NCBI GenBank assembly: GCA_963082975.1
Contig: OY720350.1
Location: 10,125,488-10,189,487 of the forward strand
Direction of reading: 5' to 3'
Origin: Labia minor
Taxonomy: Eukaryota > Arthropoda > Insecta > Dermaptera > Spongiphoridae
Length of the DNA stretch: 64,000 bases
The translations under genes and the position numbers were made by a program. Shown here one piece after another: positions 21,389-33,345 of the stretch. Each line of letters opens with the position of its first letter. Within the stretch, counting starts at the first letter, position 1. The notes beneath the pieces are model-generated. The model made no database searches, was not told the DNA's origin, and saw only the letters and a list, made by a program, of their open reading frames with translations.

Positions 21389-23432
21389 GGGTCATTCCAC
21401 GTCAATTCAACCAGAAAATAGTCATTTTTTCACCCAAAATCTCAGATTTTTATGAAAATTGGTAAATATGTTCTATTTATAAATATGAAAAACACCACCA
21501 AATTTTAATTTTTTATCTCACATAGTTTTTGAGTAATGGCAGTTTAAAGATTGGCGTTTTTAAATTTCCGAGCCTCGGATAAGTCCAAATAAAACGTGTA
21601 TTGGAGAAGAAAATAATTTCCCATTCACTTATTTAACCTCCTATCTTGTTGAAATTTTTAAGGCATGTTCTTATAACTATGAGGAATTGTAAAAAAAATG
21701 TAACGGACCCCAAAATATTTTTAAAAAAATTATATGTTGGATATTATAAAATTTTAAAATTACAAACAAAGTTTAGCGTAAAATGAAATATCACGACAAG
21801 GGAATGAGATAATCAAGAACTTTTTTTTTCCTAAATTATCTACATGAAATGGGCTTTAATTTAATAAAATAAAAGTTTTGTGTATTTGCCTCCTTTTATT
21901 TACTAAGACCACTGCAAGTTACAACACATTAATTATGAGCAATATGAGAGTCTCAATGGCTGAATTTTGTTAATAATTAGACATTTTAATATTAAATAAA
22001 ATATTTTTACCTAAAAATGTCCATCGAAGGAAAGTTTAACAGCATTCTTACAACCAAAGTTTGAAAACTATGAGGAAGAAGATAGGATCGAATTCAAACA
22101 GTGGGTAGCTACAGACAGGACACAGATGATAACTCAAACTTCAACCATTGATGAATTTATTGATGAACTAACAACAAAAATAGAAAAATTGATCCCAAAT
22201 TCTTATATTGCAAAAAGTTAGTCGAGCTATTTTAAAAGTCTAAAGGATAACTGCGCGCCAAATCAAGCCATTATATCAATCAATTGACTTCAGCGAGAAT
22301 TTCTCTTTTGTGATTCAAGATGAGGTACAGGGTTATCATTGGAACTCAGACTCCTGCACTGTTCACCCAGTAATAATTAACATGAGTGTTGATGACAAAA
22401 AAATAGTCTCATCACATTGTATAATTTCCGATGACTTAAATCATGATGTTTGTATGGTTTATAAGATTCAAGATACCCTGTTAGAATCCAATGATAACCC
22501 TGTACCTCATCTTGAATCACAAAAGAGAAATTCTCGCTGAAGTCAATTGATTGATATAATGGCTTGATTTGGCGCGCAGTTATCCTTTAGACTTTTAAAA
22601 TAGCTCGACTAACTTTTTGCAATATAAGAATTTGGGATCAATTTTTCTATTTTTGTTGTTAGTTCATCAATAAATTCATCAATGGTTGAAGTTTGAGTTA
22701 TCATCTGTGTCCTGTCTGTAGCTACCCACTGTTTGAATTCGATCCTATCTTCTTCCTCATAGTTTTCAAACTTTGTTTGTAAGAATGCTGTTAAATTTTC
22801 CTTCGATGGACATTTTTAGGTAAAAATATTTTATTTAATATTAAAATGTCTAATTATTAACAAAATTCAGCCATTGAGACTCTCATATTGCTCATAATTA
22901 ATGTGTTGTAACTTGCAGTGGTCTTAGTAAATAAAAGGAGGCAAATACACAAAACTTTTATTTTATTAAATTAAAGCATATTTCATGTAGATAATTTAGG
23001 AAAAAAAAAGTTCTTGATTATCTCATTCCCTTGTCGTGATATTTCATTTTACGCTAAACTTTGTTTGTAATTTTAAAATTTTATAATATCCAACATATAA
23101 TTTTTTTAAAAATATTTTGGGGTCCGTTACATTTTTTTTACAATTCCTCATAGTTATAAGAACATGCCTTAAAAATTTCAACAAGATAGGAGGTTAAATA
23201 AGTGAATGGGAAATTATTTTCTTCTCCAATACACGTTTTATTTGGACTTATCCGAGGCTCGGAAATTTAAAAACGCCAATCTTTAAACTGCCATTACTCA
23301 AAAACTATGTGAGATAAAAAATTAAAATTTGGTGGTGTTTTTCATATTTATAAATAGAACATATTTACCAATTTTCATAAAAATCTGAGATTTTGGGTGA
23401 AACGGCCTGGATGAGTTGACGTGGAATGACCC
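21389..23432. mobile_element. 2,044-bp palindromic DNA transposon of unnamed family
   Basis: The left arm 21389-22343 (955 bp) and right arm 22487-23432 (946 bp) are inverted copies that differ at only scattered positions, mostly in the outer 50 bases. They are separated by a 143-bp unique loop (22344-22486). The termini are GGGTCATTCCACGTCAA on both sides, and TGAT flanks each end (21385-21388 and 23433-23436), a likely 4-bp target duplication. Each arm carries the first part of a transposase-like gene and the loop carries its continuation once. Any transcript across it would fold into a hairpin with a stem of roughly 950 bp. Confidence 0.9.
22028..22540 (+). pseudogene. Transposase-like protein fragment (unnamed family) across left arm and loop
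   Basis: Read with frame changes, the plus strand encodes MSIEGKFNSIL, a shift, YEEEDRIEFKQWVATDRTQ, IDEFIDELTTKIEKLIPNSY and IAKS, a stop, SSYFKSLKDNCAPNQAIIS, a 4-bp duplication, then FSFVIQDEVQGYHW, HPVII and SHCIISDDLNHDVCMVYKIQ in the loop (76-codon open frame 22310-22540). I recall similar uncharacterised proteins scattered through invertebrate genomes, probably transposon-encoded with an RNase H-like fold. The acidic positions in DEVQG and ISDDLNHD would suit that, but this is inference. The frameshift, the stop and the 4-bp duplication all occur in both arms. Confidence 0.6.
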
Positions 23433-23436
23433 TGAT

Positions 23437-23798
23437 AGAATACGACATTTATAAAGTACTTAGATTTTTTAAAACTTTTTTTTTAGCCTAAGCAAACAAG
23501 TAATTTGGATTTCCTGTCTATTAATATTAAAGTAAATATATATATAGGCTTACAATTCTTTAAGTACTCCCTCATTTTGTTTTCAAAATAAATTGCAACA
23601 AATTGCTCATTGTCTAAAATTTAAAAGAAAAATGGAAAATTTCAAAAATTACTGCTTTAAAATGAAAAATAGTAAATAAAAAAAAATTCTATAAAATACA
23701 TAATTTAAAGAAGTACTACAATTATTTAATTTCCAAGTTTTTTTTTATAAAAAACAATAGTATACCATCTTTTTATTTATTTTTTTTTTTTTTTATGT
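23437..23798. other. AT-rich spacer, nothing recognised
   Basis: AT-rich sequence with T runs. No gene or element recognised. Confidence 0.5.
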
Positions 23799-23811
23799 AA
23801 TAAGGAAAATA

Positions 23812-24065
23812 GAAGGCGCCTTTGGGTGTGTGGGTAGCGAACCTGCCTCACATTCACATGGTCCCGGGTTCAAATCCCGGGCTTGGCAAGGGAAATTCTC
23901 TAGCTGGGGTCTCTGGGACGGAGTCAACCCAGCCTCGGGGAACAACATTGGGGAAAAGGTAAAGGTTAAGAGGACCTGTTCTACTGTTCATAGGATACCT
24001 CATTGATATAACCGGCTTGTTAGGCGTTGTCCTTGCGTAGGACGTACAGAGTCAGTGTTTTTTTT
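23812..24065 (+). mobile_element. tRNA-derived SINE, copy S2
   Basis: Best-preserved SINE copy: A-box region TGGGTGTGTGGGTAGC, then GCCTCACA and a near-perfect B-box GGTTCAAATCC, followed by the common body and a T8 end. A perfect 13-bp duplication AATAAGGAAAATA flanks it (23799-23811 and 24066-24078). The GCCTCACA in the anticodon-arm position resembles tRNA-Val(CAC), which may be the ancestor. Confidence 0.9.
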
Positions 24066-24078
24066 AATAAGGAAAATA

Positions 24079-24425
24079 TAATAAGTAAATGAGAATTTTA
24101 CCAATTTTATCTTGATACTTGCATGTGTATAACGGTCACCTCAATATCAAGTTAATATTAAGATTTATTATATTAATAATCATCTTATATTAATATTTAA
24201 AAAATCGTTATCACTAGATTTTAAATAATTTCTTTTCCTTCGCTTTAATGACTTTAATATAAACATTTGCATGCATCTTTTCAGGAAATAAAGTAATTTA
24301 GCTAAACACTGCAAAAAGATTCAATCGGTCTTCTAACAAACACACACACACAAACAGAGAGATCCACTTGCCTTAACATTTATACAGAGAGAGTCTGTTA
24401 CCCACTAATAAGATTAGATATTTAT
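24079..24425. other. AT-rich spacer
   Basis: AT-rich, with a short (CA)n at about 24340-24352. Nothing else recognised. Confidence 0.45.
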
Positions 24426-24620
24426 CTCAGGTCTGAAAAACACGATACCGGCGATATTTATAATTAAAACATAAATCGACTGGTAAGCGAGTGAATTATC
24501 GATGGAAGGCAATTATCCGCCTGCAGGCCCAAGATAACCGCACGGTACCTGCCTCAGGCCACTTGCAATGCCAGGATGGAAATAAAAAATCGCGACTATT
24601 TAATTAAAGAGCATTTTTAT
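24426..24620. promoter_or_regulatory. Unique GC-elevated island
   Basis: Complex sequence with CACGATACCGGCGATATT near 24441, ATCCGCCTGCAGGCCC near 24515 and GGTACCTGCCTCAGGCC near 24544. No frame or repeat partner. It resembles conserved non-coding DNA in texture. Confidence 0.3.
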
Positions 24621-25140
24621 AATAGACGTGACAGTGATTTGGGGGATTTTTTTTGAAATTCTCTTCTTTGGTTTTACGTTAATCAATTTTAATGAGCATT
24701 CAATTTGAGAATCATTTAAAGTTCTATTCGATTTTTCATCTTTGGCAATTCGTTATGTTGAAACATCCATTAAAGTTGATAATAAATAAACTTAAGTGAG
24801 AAAGAAATTTAAGAAATCTCTTCACTAATTAACTAGGGTAATATATTAAGACTGTATGAAGGTGAAATATCTATTATCTAAAAAAATAGGTAGAAAGAAT
24901 AAATAGAAAAATAGAAAAATTGTAGAAAAATTATAATTTCAAAGAAATATTATACTTATGAATTTTTTTTATAAAAAAAATCTATAAATAAGTTATAGAT
25001 AATCAGAAAAATGTTTAGCTACATAATTTATTTTTGGTTTTAAATTAATATATAAAATAATGAATGTATATGAGAAACATTGAAAAGAGCCATCAGTAAT
25101 GATAATACACGTATATTTTTCAATTTCTCATTTTTACAAT
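24621..25140. other. AT-rich spacer, nothing recognised
   Basis: No gene or repeat element recognised. Confidence 0.5.
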
Positions 25141-25689
25141 CGAGATAGTATTGCGATCACGAAAATTTTCGATGTCGAGATTTTGATGTTTTTATACGTT
25201 TTGAAGGTCCCTGAATCATGTTCACTAAGGTTGAGGGAAAAAAAGATTACGCAAAAACGGTTTAAGCTAGAATAATGAAATTTGGTATACGGGAATTATT
25301 CAAAATTCGTAGTTTTCTATCAACTTTTGAAAATGTAGCTCAACCGGAAGAGGGTCATTACCTACAACGTTTGGATTTTTTTTCCTCTAAAGTGACCGTA
25401 AAAAATAAAGATATATGTTTGATAGTTTTTCACATGATTAAAAATTGTATAAAACTGCTATATATAGAATTTCAGCTTGATTGAATCGCTGAATGTACCA
25501 GAATTAATTTTTTATCACTGCAAATCACACGCCAACACGTGACGTGGTGCCATCAACAAACATGCGCTGATTTTATAAATATTACTTATTAATTTTAATT
25601 TATAATTAATTAAATTTAATTTAAATATATAATATATATTAATGAATCCAATTCAAATTTGCGAGATAGTCGAGTGGAGACACTCCAGA
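25141..25689 (+). mobile_element. Family A copy A4
   Basis: Starts inside the 5' hairpin (CGAGATAGTATTGCG), so the outermost 5' bases are lost, and ends with the GTGGAGACACTCCA hairpin. The GT repeat present in other copies is absent: GGTTGAGGGAAAAAAAGATTACG joins its flanks directly. Otherwise it is colinear with A5 to A8. Confidence 0.75.
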
Positions 25690-26735
25690 TTTTTCCTAAT
25701 GGCAAAGAAATAGAAAATAATTCATAATAAAATTAAAATTATAAATCAAGATGCAAAGGTTGAATAGTACGAGTATGTAATATATAAAATAATATTGGAA
25801 AAATTTTGCACTATACATTAATTTTTAATATGCACATTAATATTAATAAATCAATCCAACTATAAAATATTTACATAAGATTTAAGTTTAAATAACAGTG
25901 TATTAATTAATATACTACAAATTAAATTTAATTATAATATGCATCAAAATATTTTATAATAATAAATTTATTTATAATTTTATAGATGGAGTAATTAAGT
26001 AAATTAATAAATATTAATAATATATTAATATAATGTACTAAATTAAATTAGAATATTATTGAAAATTTAATTTTCAAATACTCTTTTGGTTATTTTTATT
26101 TTGTTAACTAAATACACATAAGTCATTATTTGAAAACTAAATAATAAGTGGTCTGTCTGGTGCTAACTACATTAACATGGAAATTAATTAATTAACACAA
26201 TTTAAATTAAAATTAAATCTTAATTTAAAATATAATTAAATTTAATGTTTATTTTCATGTCTTTTTATTTGGTGTCTTATATCTCGATAATGAGATAAGA
26301 TAAGATAAGTCATAAATCCATCTGATACATTCGATAACATAGATATTATATGAATTATAAGTAGGTACAATCAATGGATGATTCTTTTAAGAGGTTGAGG
26401 GGGAGGGGAGTTTAAATTGTTTGTTGAGTTAAATTATTAATTTATTTATAATTTAAATTCAATTAGAATTAACTCTTCTATTAAAATTTTAGCAATAAAC
26501 ATTATATTATTTCCTATTAAATTAATTATATATATATATAAATATTTTTAACATAAGTTATTTATTTAAATCAATTGCTAGCGGTAAATGAAGTTCAATT
26601 TTATTATTATATGATATGTCAATCAGCTTATTTATGAAAAAAAAATCTGAATATATTTATTATTTATTTTAGTAAATATATTTATGTAAATAATATAAAA
26701 TTTAACGAGATAGTAAAGAATTTTTTTTTCTTAAA
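25690..26735. other. AT-rich spacer, nothing recognised
   Basis: Extremely AT-rich, with (TA)n near 26530. A GATAAGATAAGATAAG patch lies at about 26292-26307. No gene seen. Confidence 0.5.
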
Positions 26736-27168
26736 TCCCTGTGGCTTTACGGAACTCGAATGTTCTGGGGGCGCAGCAACCATATTTCTCCAAGTGTCCC
26801 TATCTTGAGTCTACCTTATTCCGTCTCTCTCACGTCCCTTCCTATAATGTCCACTCACCACATCCTTGGTTTTCCAAGCGGTCGTTTCCCAATCGGTCTC
26901 ACCNNNNNNNNNNNNNNNNNNNNNNNNNNNNNNNNNNNNNNNNNNNNNNNNNNNNNNNNNNNNNNNNNNNNNNNNNNNNNNNNNNNNNNNNNNNNNNNNN
27001 NNNNNNNNNNNNNNNNNNNNNNNNNNNNNNNNNNNNNNNNNNNNNNNNNNNNNNNNNNNNNNNNNNNNNNNNNNNNNNNNNNNNNNNNNNNNNNNNNNNN
27101 NNNACCTTCTCGACAGTTTTATCAACTAAACAAATGTCCTCACGCCCGATATATCTCCGCAACCCTTT
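26736..27168 (-). mobile_element. Non-LTR retrotransposon 3' fragment, copy L1, with assembly gap
   Basis: The complement of 26745-26903 encodes the extreme C-terminus of a non-LTR reverse-transcriptase protein, broken by shifts, matching copies L2 to L4 (ending with AKNFRVP-like sequence and GAGTTCCGTA). After the N gap, the complement of 27104-27162 reads RRYIGREDICLVDKTVEK, probably an earlier part of the same polyprotein. Low-copy decay is evident. Confidence 0.65.
26904..27103. other. Assembly gap of 200 Ns
   Basis: Exactly 200 unresolved bases, inside the L1 retrotransposon fragment. The true length is unknown; a round 200 suggests a placeholder size. Confidence 0.98.
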
Positions 27169-28088
27169 TTGTTTGTTTGTTTGTTTTTTTTTTAATATAA
27201 TTGGACAGAAGCCCAGTTTATATCTGCCCTTTTAGTTAAGTGAATTGCCTACTGAATATTTAAGATAAACTTTAGTTTAATTAACTTAATAGGTTTATCA
27301 TAAAAACATTTTATTCCTTTTAAGATAAAATTTGTGTATTTTATTTATGTCCAATTTCAATGATAATTTCCAAGTAGATGTTTTTTTTTTTATTTTTGTT
27401 TTATCATAAAGAAACATGTCACACATTTGTCAAATAAGATAGGCGGAAAATTTTTATATAATTTGTGATTTCATTCATTAAAACACTATTAAAAGTTTTA
27501 AATTTTAAATATTATTTCTAATAATAAAAATCAAGTCCAAAATAGTTACAATATAATTGACAACTCCTCATTTATTAAGTCCAAAGAGTTTTATAAGAAA
27601 AAAAGAAAAATCTGGTACTTTTAAAATAAACTGAAATTTTTATATTTCACTTGGGGTGACGATTATCATACCATAGAAATTGTCAACATAAATTAGAAAT
27701 AAAATTAAAAGGATAAATTCAACTAATTAATAAAATCAGAAGGAGATATTAGTAATATATTGCACAATAGATACCTACTTTCACGGAGCCCGGCAAATAT
27801 TTATGAGATGTGCTCAGCAAGTAGTAGGATGATTCATTTGTAAATGCTTACCTGAAACAAATAAAATGATGAGTATTAAGTTTTACAAGGCATATAAAAA
27901 ATTGAATTAAATTTTAAAAAAATTATTAATTAAATTTATTTTTATTTTTTATTGAAAGAAATATTTTTTTATAATTTTATTAATAGGCAATTTTAGCAAT
28001 CAATTAATTTATTATTATTATTATTATTATTATGATTCTCAAATTGAAATCAATTTTAGGATAAAAGAATGTCTATAATATTCTTAAC
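27169..28088. other. AT-rich spacer
   Basis: Contains (TTTG)n at about 27168-27184 and (TTA)n at about 28011-28033. No gene recognised. Confidence 0.5.
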
Positions 28089-28950
28089 ATACAAGACATA
28101 GAATTTGAAAATGTAGAAAAATTTAAATACTTTAGTTCTGTGATAACGAAAGATAATAATATTCGAGAAGAGTTTAAAGCGAGGTTACAATCGGGAAACG
28201 CCTGTTATCATACAATAAAGGGGCTTATCGCGTCAAAATTATTATTAAAGGGGATAAAAGTTAAAATATATAAAACAATTATTTTACCGGTTGTATTATA
28301 TGGGTGTGAGGCATAGTATATGACCTTAGGTGACGAAGATTTAGAGTATTTGAGAATTGGATTCATGGGCCAAAGAAAGATGAGGTCACCGGGGATAACG
28401 AGGAATTGCATGATCTCTGTTCTTTTCCAGATATAGTTAGAATTATAAAATCGAGAAGGCTGCGGTGGGCAGGACACGTGGCTAGAATGGGAGAAGAAAG
28501 AATGGCGAAAAATATATTGTTGGGGAGACCGGTTGGGAAACGTCCGCTTGGAAAACAAAGGATGTGGTGAGTGGACAATATAGGAAGGGACGTGAGAGAG
28601 ACGATAGAGGATAGGGACTGGTGCGTTGTGGCTCAGAATAGGAATACTTGGAGCAGGGATGAGCAACCCGCGGCCCGCGGGCCGCATGCGGCCCTTTAAA
28701 TGTTTTTCTGCGTCCCGCCGAGCATTTCTAAAATAGAATTTTATTATTCGTCTCGATTATTTATAAACAATATTATAATGTTTATTAGTATATATATAAA
28801 GCTTTGTAAATTATTAGTAAGTGCGGCCCGCCACAAAATTTTAAAATTTAAATTGGCCCGTGGGTTAAAAAAGGTTGCTCACCCCTGACTTGGAGGGATG
28901 TGGTTGCTCCGGCTAAGAACTTTCGAGTTCCGTAGAGCCACAGAGATAGA
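28089..28950 (+). pseudogene. Non-LTR retrotransposon 3' part, copy L2, interrupted by a hAT MITE
   Basis: The plus strand encodes VEKFKYFSSVITKDNNI, FKARLQSGNACYHTIKGLIA, KIYKTIILPVVLYGCEA, a stop, and then in other frames SRRLRWAGHVARMGEERMAK and RPVGKRPLGKQRMWW, the typical C-terminal region of a non-LTR reverse transcriptase. A 234-bp hAT MITE sits at 28654-28887. The fragment ends with GAGTTCCGTAGAGCCACAGAG and a short GATA remnant. Frameshifts and stops make it inactive. The clade is not resolved. Confidence 0.85.
28654..28887. mobile_element. hAT-type MITE inserted in the retrotransposon
   Basis: The ends CAGGGATGAGCAACC and GGTTGCTCACCCCTG are inverted repeats. The flanks are a perfect 8-bp duplication ACTTGGAG (28646-28653 and 28888-28895), the hAT signature. 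Removing the insert restores the retrotransposon reading seen in L4. The GC-rich GCGGCCCGCGGGCCGC near the left end is itself palindromic. There is no transposase gene. Confidence 0.95.
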
Positions 28951-30557
28951 AGCTTTCAGACTAAAGAATAAATATTTTTTTAATATGTAAAGTTATATAA
29001 ATAAATAATTATCACATTCAAAATTTAATCATTCGATAAAAAAAATCATATTTACTATTCCAATAATTTTAATAAATCATAAGAATTTTTTTTTTGTTAG
29101 AAAATAAAATTTAATAAAATTTACAGTAATGGGAGGTGTATTTCCTCTAACAATAAGAAAAATATTTGAGTCTTTGTTTATATTTATTTGAAATGTATAA
29201 ATAGAGAGATAGCTAAAACGATTTTATTTTAATGCTTTTAAAAAAACAAATATAATAAATTAAAGAAAAAACACTTAAAAGGTTTTTGTTGACAATAGAA
29301 TCGGGTTTTAATTTCGTAACTTGAGCTTAAAATTAAAATTATATTAGTTAAGGGAAGGGTTAGGGAAGTTATATATTGACTACCGGTCTTGGATGATAGC
29401 GAGGATTAAAATTTTTTCTGACAGGTAGAGAAAACAATGTACATTTTTTTGGGGGGTCCTAAAAGATGATATCCTGAAAGGGAAAACTTATAAGAATTAC
29501 AAATTCGGAGGTCTTTTGAAAAACTATCTTGAAGTGATGTAAAATAAATATAAAGTAAAATAAATAAATAAAACAAAAAAAAAAAAATAAAAAAAATAAG
29601 ATTTAATTACTACTGAAGCTCTGATTTTACAAATTTTCACCTTTGTTGGATATTTCATTTTCTAAATATCGTAGGGTTGCTATTCGGAGTAACTAAAACC
29701 AATCAATTCCTTCGTAGTTTGTATTTTTGAATTTTTTTTTTTTTTATCAAGATAACCAAACTTATTTATAAAGTAAATAAAAAAAGAAGTAAAATTCAAA
29801 AGTTGGGGAAAAAGATAAATCAAGTAAAAAGTTCCAAAATAATATAATGTCTGATTATGAGTGATAAAGGTGATTTAATTCTAAAAGATAAAGTTAATAT
29901 TTTTTATGATTGTAAAGATCATTTTCTAAAACAATAAAAATTAATGTATGTATGTGCGTAGGGACGAATCCTCTAGTTATTTGGATTAAGAAGAAGTTCA
30001 TTTGATGTTTTTATTATAATTCAAATTTTATCTAAACCAAATTTTAGGAGACAATCGAGAATCAGAATAGAAATAAACTAAGAATTAAGGAGGATTAGTA
30101 CTAAAATCTTCATAAGTGAGAATTTAAATTGGTAGAATCAAATTGTTTGTAGGGTTGCTGTTTAATAGGTGCTTAAATAAATACTTTAAATAATTATTAA
30201 CTAAAAATTGTATCAATTTTAACTTTAACTTTCTTTCATATTAAAATAATTATTTATTTTATTATACAATATTAATATAGAGTAATTTGTAATGAAAATA
30301 ATTAATAATTAATAAAATATATAAAACTTTTATAAATGTACAAAAAAAGATGAATATTTATATAATATATATTTACATTTTCGGTTACCTAAATTTAGAT
30401 TTTGAATTAAATAATGTATGGAACAAATACTTAGAAATTTTAAATTATCAGTAAATTTGGAATTTACAAAAATACAATATATAAAAAAAAGTGTTTAGAG
30501 AATATAAGAATAATTATGTATAAAGAAATCTTTGCTTAAACTTGTATAATATAAAAA
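28951..30557. other. AT-rich stretch, nothing recognised
   Basis: AT-rich with A runs (about 29574-29598). A slightly more complex part at about 29340-29520 shows no gene. No transposon ends recognised. Confidence 0.45.
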
Positions 30558-31154
30558 AAGCTGGAGTGTCTCCACTCGACTATCTCGCAATTTGAATTGG
30601 ATTAAATAGCATATATTATATTTCAATTAAATTTAATTAATTAAATTATAATTTAAAATTAATAAATAATATTTATTAAACCAGCGGATACTTGGCTCTT
30701 TGTTGATGGTACCACGTCACGTGTTGGCGCGTGAGATTTGCAGTGTTAAAAAATTAATTCTGCTATTTTCAGCGATTAAATCAAACTGAAATTTTATATA
30801 TAGCAGTTTTATACAATTTTTAATCATGTAAAAAAACTATCAAACATATATCTTTATTTTTAAGGTCACTTTAGAGAAAAAAAAATCAAAACATTGTAGA
30901 TAATGACGGTTGAGCTACATTTCTCAAAAGTTGATAGAAAACTACGAATTTTGAATAATGCTGTATACCAAATTTCATTATTCTAGATCAAACCGTTTTT
31001 GGGTAATCTTGTCTACATACATACATACATACACACACAGACATATTTTTTAACCTTAGTGAAAATGATTCAGGAACCTTCAAAACGTATAAAAACATCA
31101 AAATCTCGACATTGAAAATTTTCGTGATCGCAATACTATCTCTGGCGAGATAGT
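30558..31154 (-). mobile_element. Family A copy A5
   Basis: Full-length inverted copy from TGGAGTGTCTCCA at 30563 to CTATCTCTGGCGAGATAG at about 31136-31153, with a (CATA)n/(CA)n tract at about 31013-31037. The block around 30902 has lost several bases compared with other copies. Confidence 0.8.
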
Positions 31155-32061
31155 AAAAAAAGAAAGAATACTAATTTATAAATGATAATAATTTCCCAAA
31201 TTTAAAAGAAATTTCAAAAAAAAAAAAATAAATATTTTTTCGCCCTTGATACATGATTTAAAGTTGGGCTGGTTTATAAAATATTGCTAGTTAGAAAGAT
31301 GTTTAAAAGAAATCCTGGAGGCAATCAAGCCACTGTGCTCGGTCATTCTAGAATTTATAAATCTATTACTTGATTAGCCACTCAATCATATTCCGATTTT
31401 CAAAAAAGAAATTTTAAATAACGATTATTTTCTCATATATATATATATTTATTTTTTTTTTATTTAAAAACGCGATACTTTGAATGGAGTTAGCATTTCG
31501 AGACATGAAAAGGAATTTTATAGCAATATAAATTATAATACGTGTATATATATATATATGTATATATAAAGAAGAAAGAAAGATGGGTATAGACTATCAT
31601 TTATTTTAAATATTTTCTAACACAATTTATGTTTCACACAAAAAATAATAATAATAATAATCTCATTTATTTTAGAGTTTGGGTGCGGGTGAAATGATAT
31701 ACCTCTATATAATATATAATACAATAAATATACAAGATATTATATTTTTATTTGAGATTAAACGATATGATGATCCTTTTTCTATAATGACCGTAAAGGT
31801 GTAGCATAGTAAGCAGCATGTAGATAATTAATCTTGATTATGCTTGGTCCCGAATGGAAAATTAAGCTGTAGATACTTGCAAAATGTTTTATTTTTTAGA
31901 CAGAAAGATTGTTTATATCCTGAACATGATACTAAATATAATTTACAATTGATTATGGAAAATGCAAAAATAAATCAATGATTTTAAATTATTAAAAAGA
32001 AATTCAGTATGTAAATTGAGATAATATAAATTTGTTTTAGGCGAATATAACTAAAATAATT
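31155..32061. other. AT-rich spacer with (TA)n
   Basis: (TA)n tracts at about 31436-31449 and 31543-31567 and (AAT)n near 31648. A more complex patch at about 31290-31400 has no recognisable gene. Confidence 0.45.
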
Positions 32062-32072
32062 CATATATAAAA

Positions 32073-32320
32073 GGCGTCACATGGTGAGAGGTTAGCGTAA
32101 CTGGCTCACATTCTTGTGGTCGCGGGTTCATGTCCCGAGCCTGCCAAGGAAGTTCCTCTAGCTGGGGTCTATGGGACGGAGTCAACCCAGCCTCCGGGAT
32201 CAAAATTGGGAAAGCTACTTGATAGCGCCTTCGATCAAGAAAATCAAGGTTCCGCACTACTGATCATAGGACACCTAATTGATATAACCGACTTGATAGA
32301 CGTCAGAGTTTTTTTTTATG
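32073..32320 (+). mobile_element. tRNA-derived SINE, copy S3
   Basis: Same family as S1 and S2, with a degenerate A-box, a B-box GGTTCATGTCC and the shared body. It is flanked by CATATATAAAA (32062-32072) and CATATGTAAAA (32321-32331), an 11-bp duplication with one mismatch. Short overlapping frames inside it are by-products. Confidence 0.85.
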
Positions 32321-32331
32321 CATATGTAAAA

Positions 32332-33345
32332 TAATGTACATTACAATTTCATTTAGCGATCAATTTTAAATTGAATAAAATATTAGCATTTTTTTAAGAT
32401 ATTAAATATTAATTAGTTATAAATAAAAGGTAAAAATTAAGTATAAATTATATAACATCTCATTTTTTTAAAAAAATCGAGTTACTCAACTTTCAAAATA
32501 AACGGTCCATTTATAAAAGATATTAATATACTTAAATAGTTACACTAAAATCAAAAAAAATTTTTTTTAATTTTGGTAAAAAAAAGAAGAAATTGTTAAT
32601 ATAAATTGCTATATAATTATTTGCTCTATTTTAATAAATATTTTTCAAAATGTAATTTTAAAGATACGGCGGGGCTGCTCTATGATAAACATTTGGGGGT
32701 AATATTTTAAACTAACAAAGAAACGTGACCTAACACCATCTACCGGATAAATCTCCCAGTACTATATCGGTATTAAAACCAAACTTATTGAATGTTTATA
32801 TTATTTTTATTTTCATTCTATTTAAGTTTAAGATAATTGTAGAAAAAGGACTTTATTTGAGAGAAAAGATGAATTATATTAGATTTTATGTTTGGTATTT
32901 ATAATTAATGTTAATATATAAGTATATTATAGAAGCATTTAAAAAATAAAAAAACATGTTTTTTTTCATCCAATTTCTTTGTTATCATATAGCAGTTATA
33001 TTTAATGAAGTAAAAGAATTAAAGGCTTAAGCCATCTCTCTCCCTTTTCAAAGTTCAAGCCCGAATTAAAATAATTCAAGATGATTTATCAGTTTAGAAT
33101 TAAATGCATAACTATTTTTTTGAAGTGAAACTTCTTTAGCGGCGTCCTGACATTTGGTTGAGAATGGAGAGTGAATTGAAAAATTGAAATTTCGTAACGC
33201 AAGAGAGAAAGAAGATATAGATATAACGAGTGAGAATGAGATAGCCTCTATCTGCGTCTCCGTTTTGTGCTGTCTTTCGTTCTAATCCCCACTCTAGGCC
33301 CAAAGTCCATGTCGCGCATGCGCGCTAGTTAAGTCATATATAATT
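32332..33345. other. AT-rich spacer with small complex patches
   Basis: Patches at about 32665-32780 (GATACGGCGGGGCTGC) and 33230-33330 (CATGTCGCGCATGCGCGC) are more complex. No gene recognised. Confidence 0.45.

Noticed and set aside
26704..26720. GAGATAGTAAA next to L1 as another family A terminus
   Set aside because: Only about eleven matching bases with none of the adjacent family A sequence; can occur by chance in AT-rich DNA.
27104..27235. Frames of 87 to 164 codons across the N gap
   Set aside because: Most of their length is unresolved sequence; the readable parts belong to a retrotransposon fragment or are chance.
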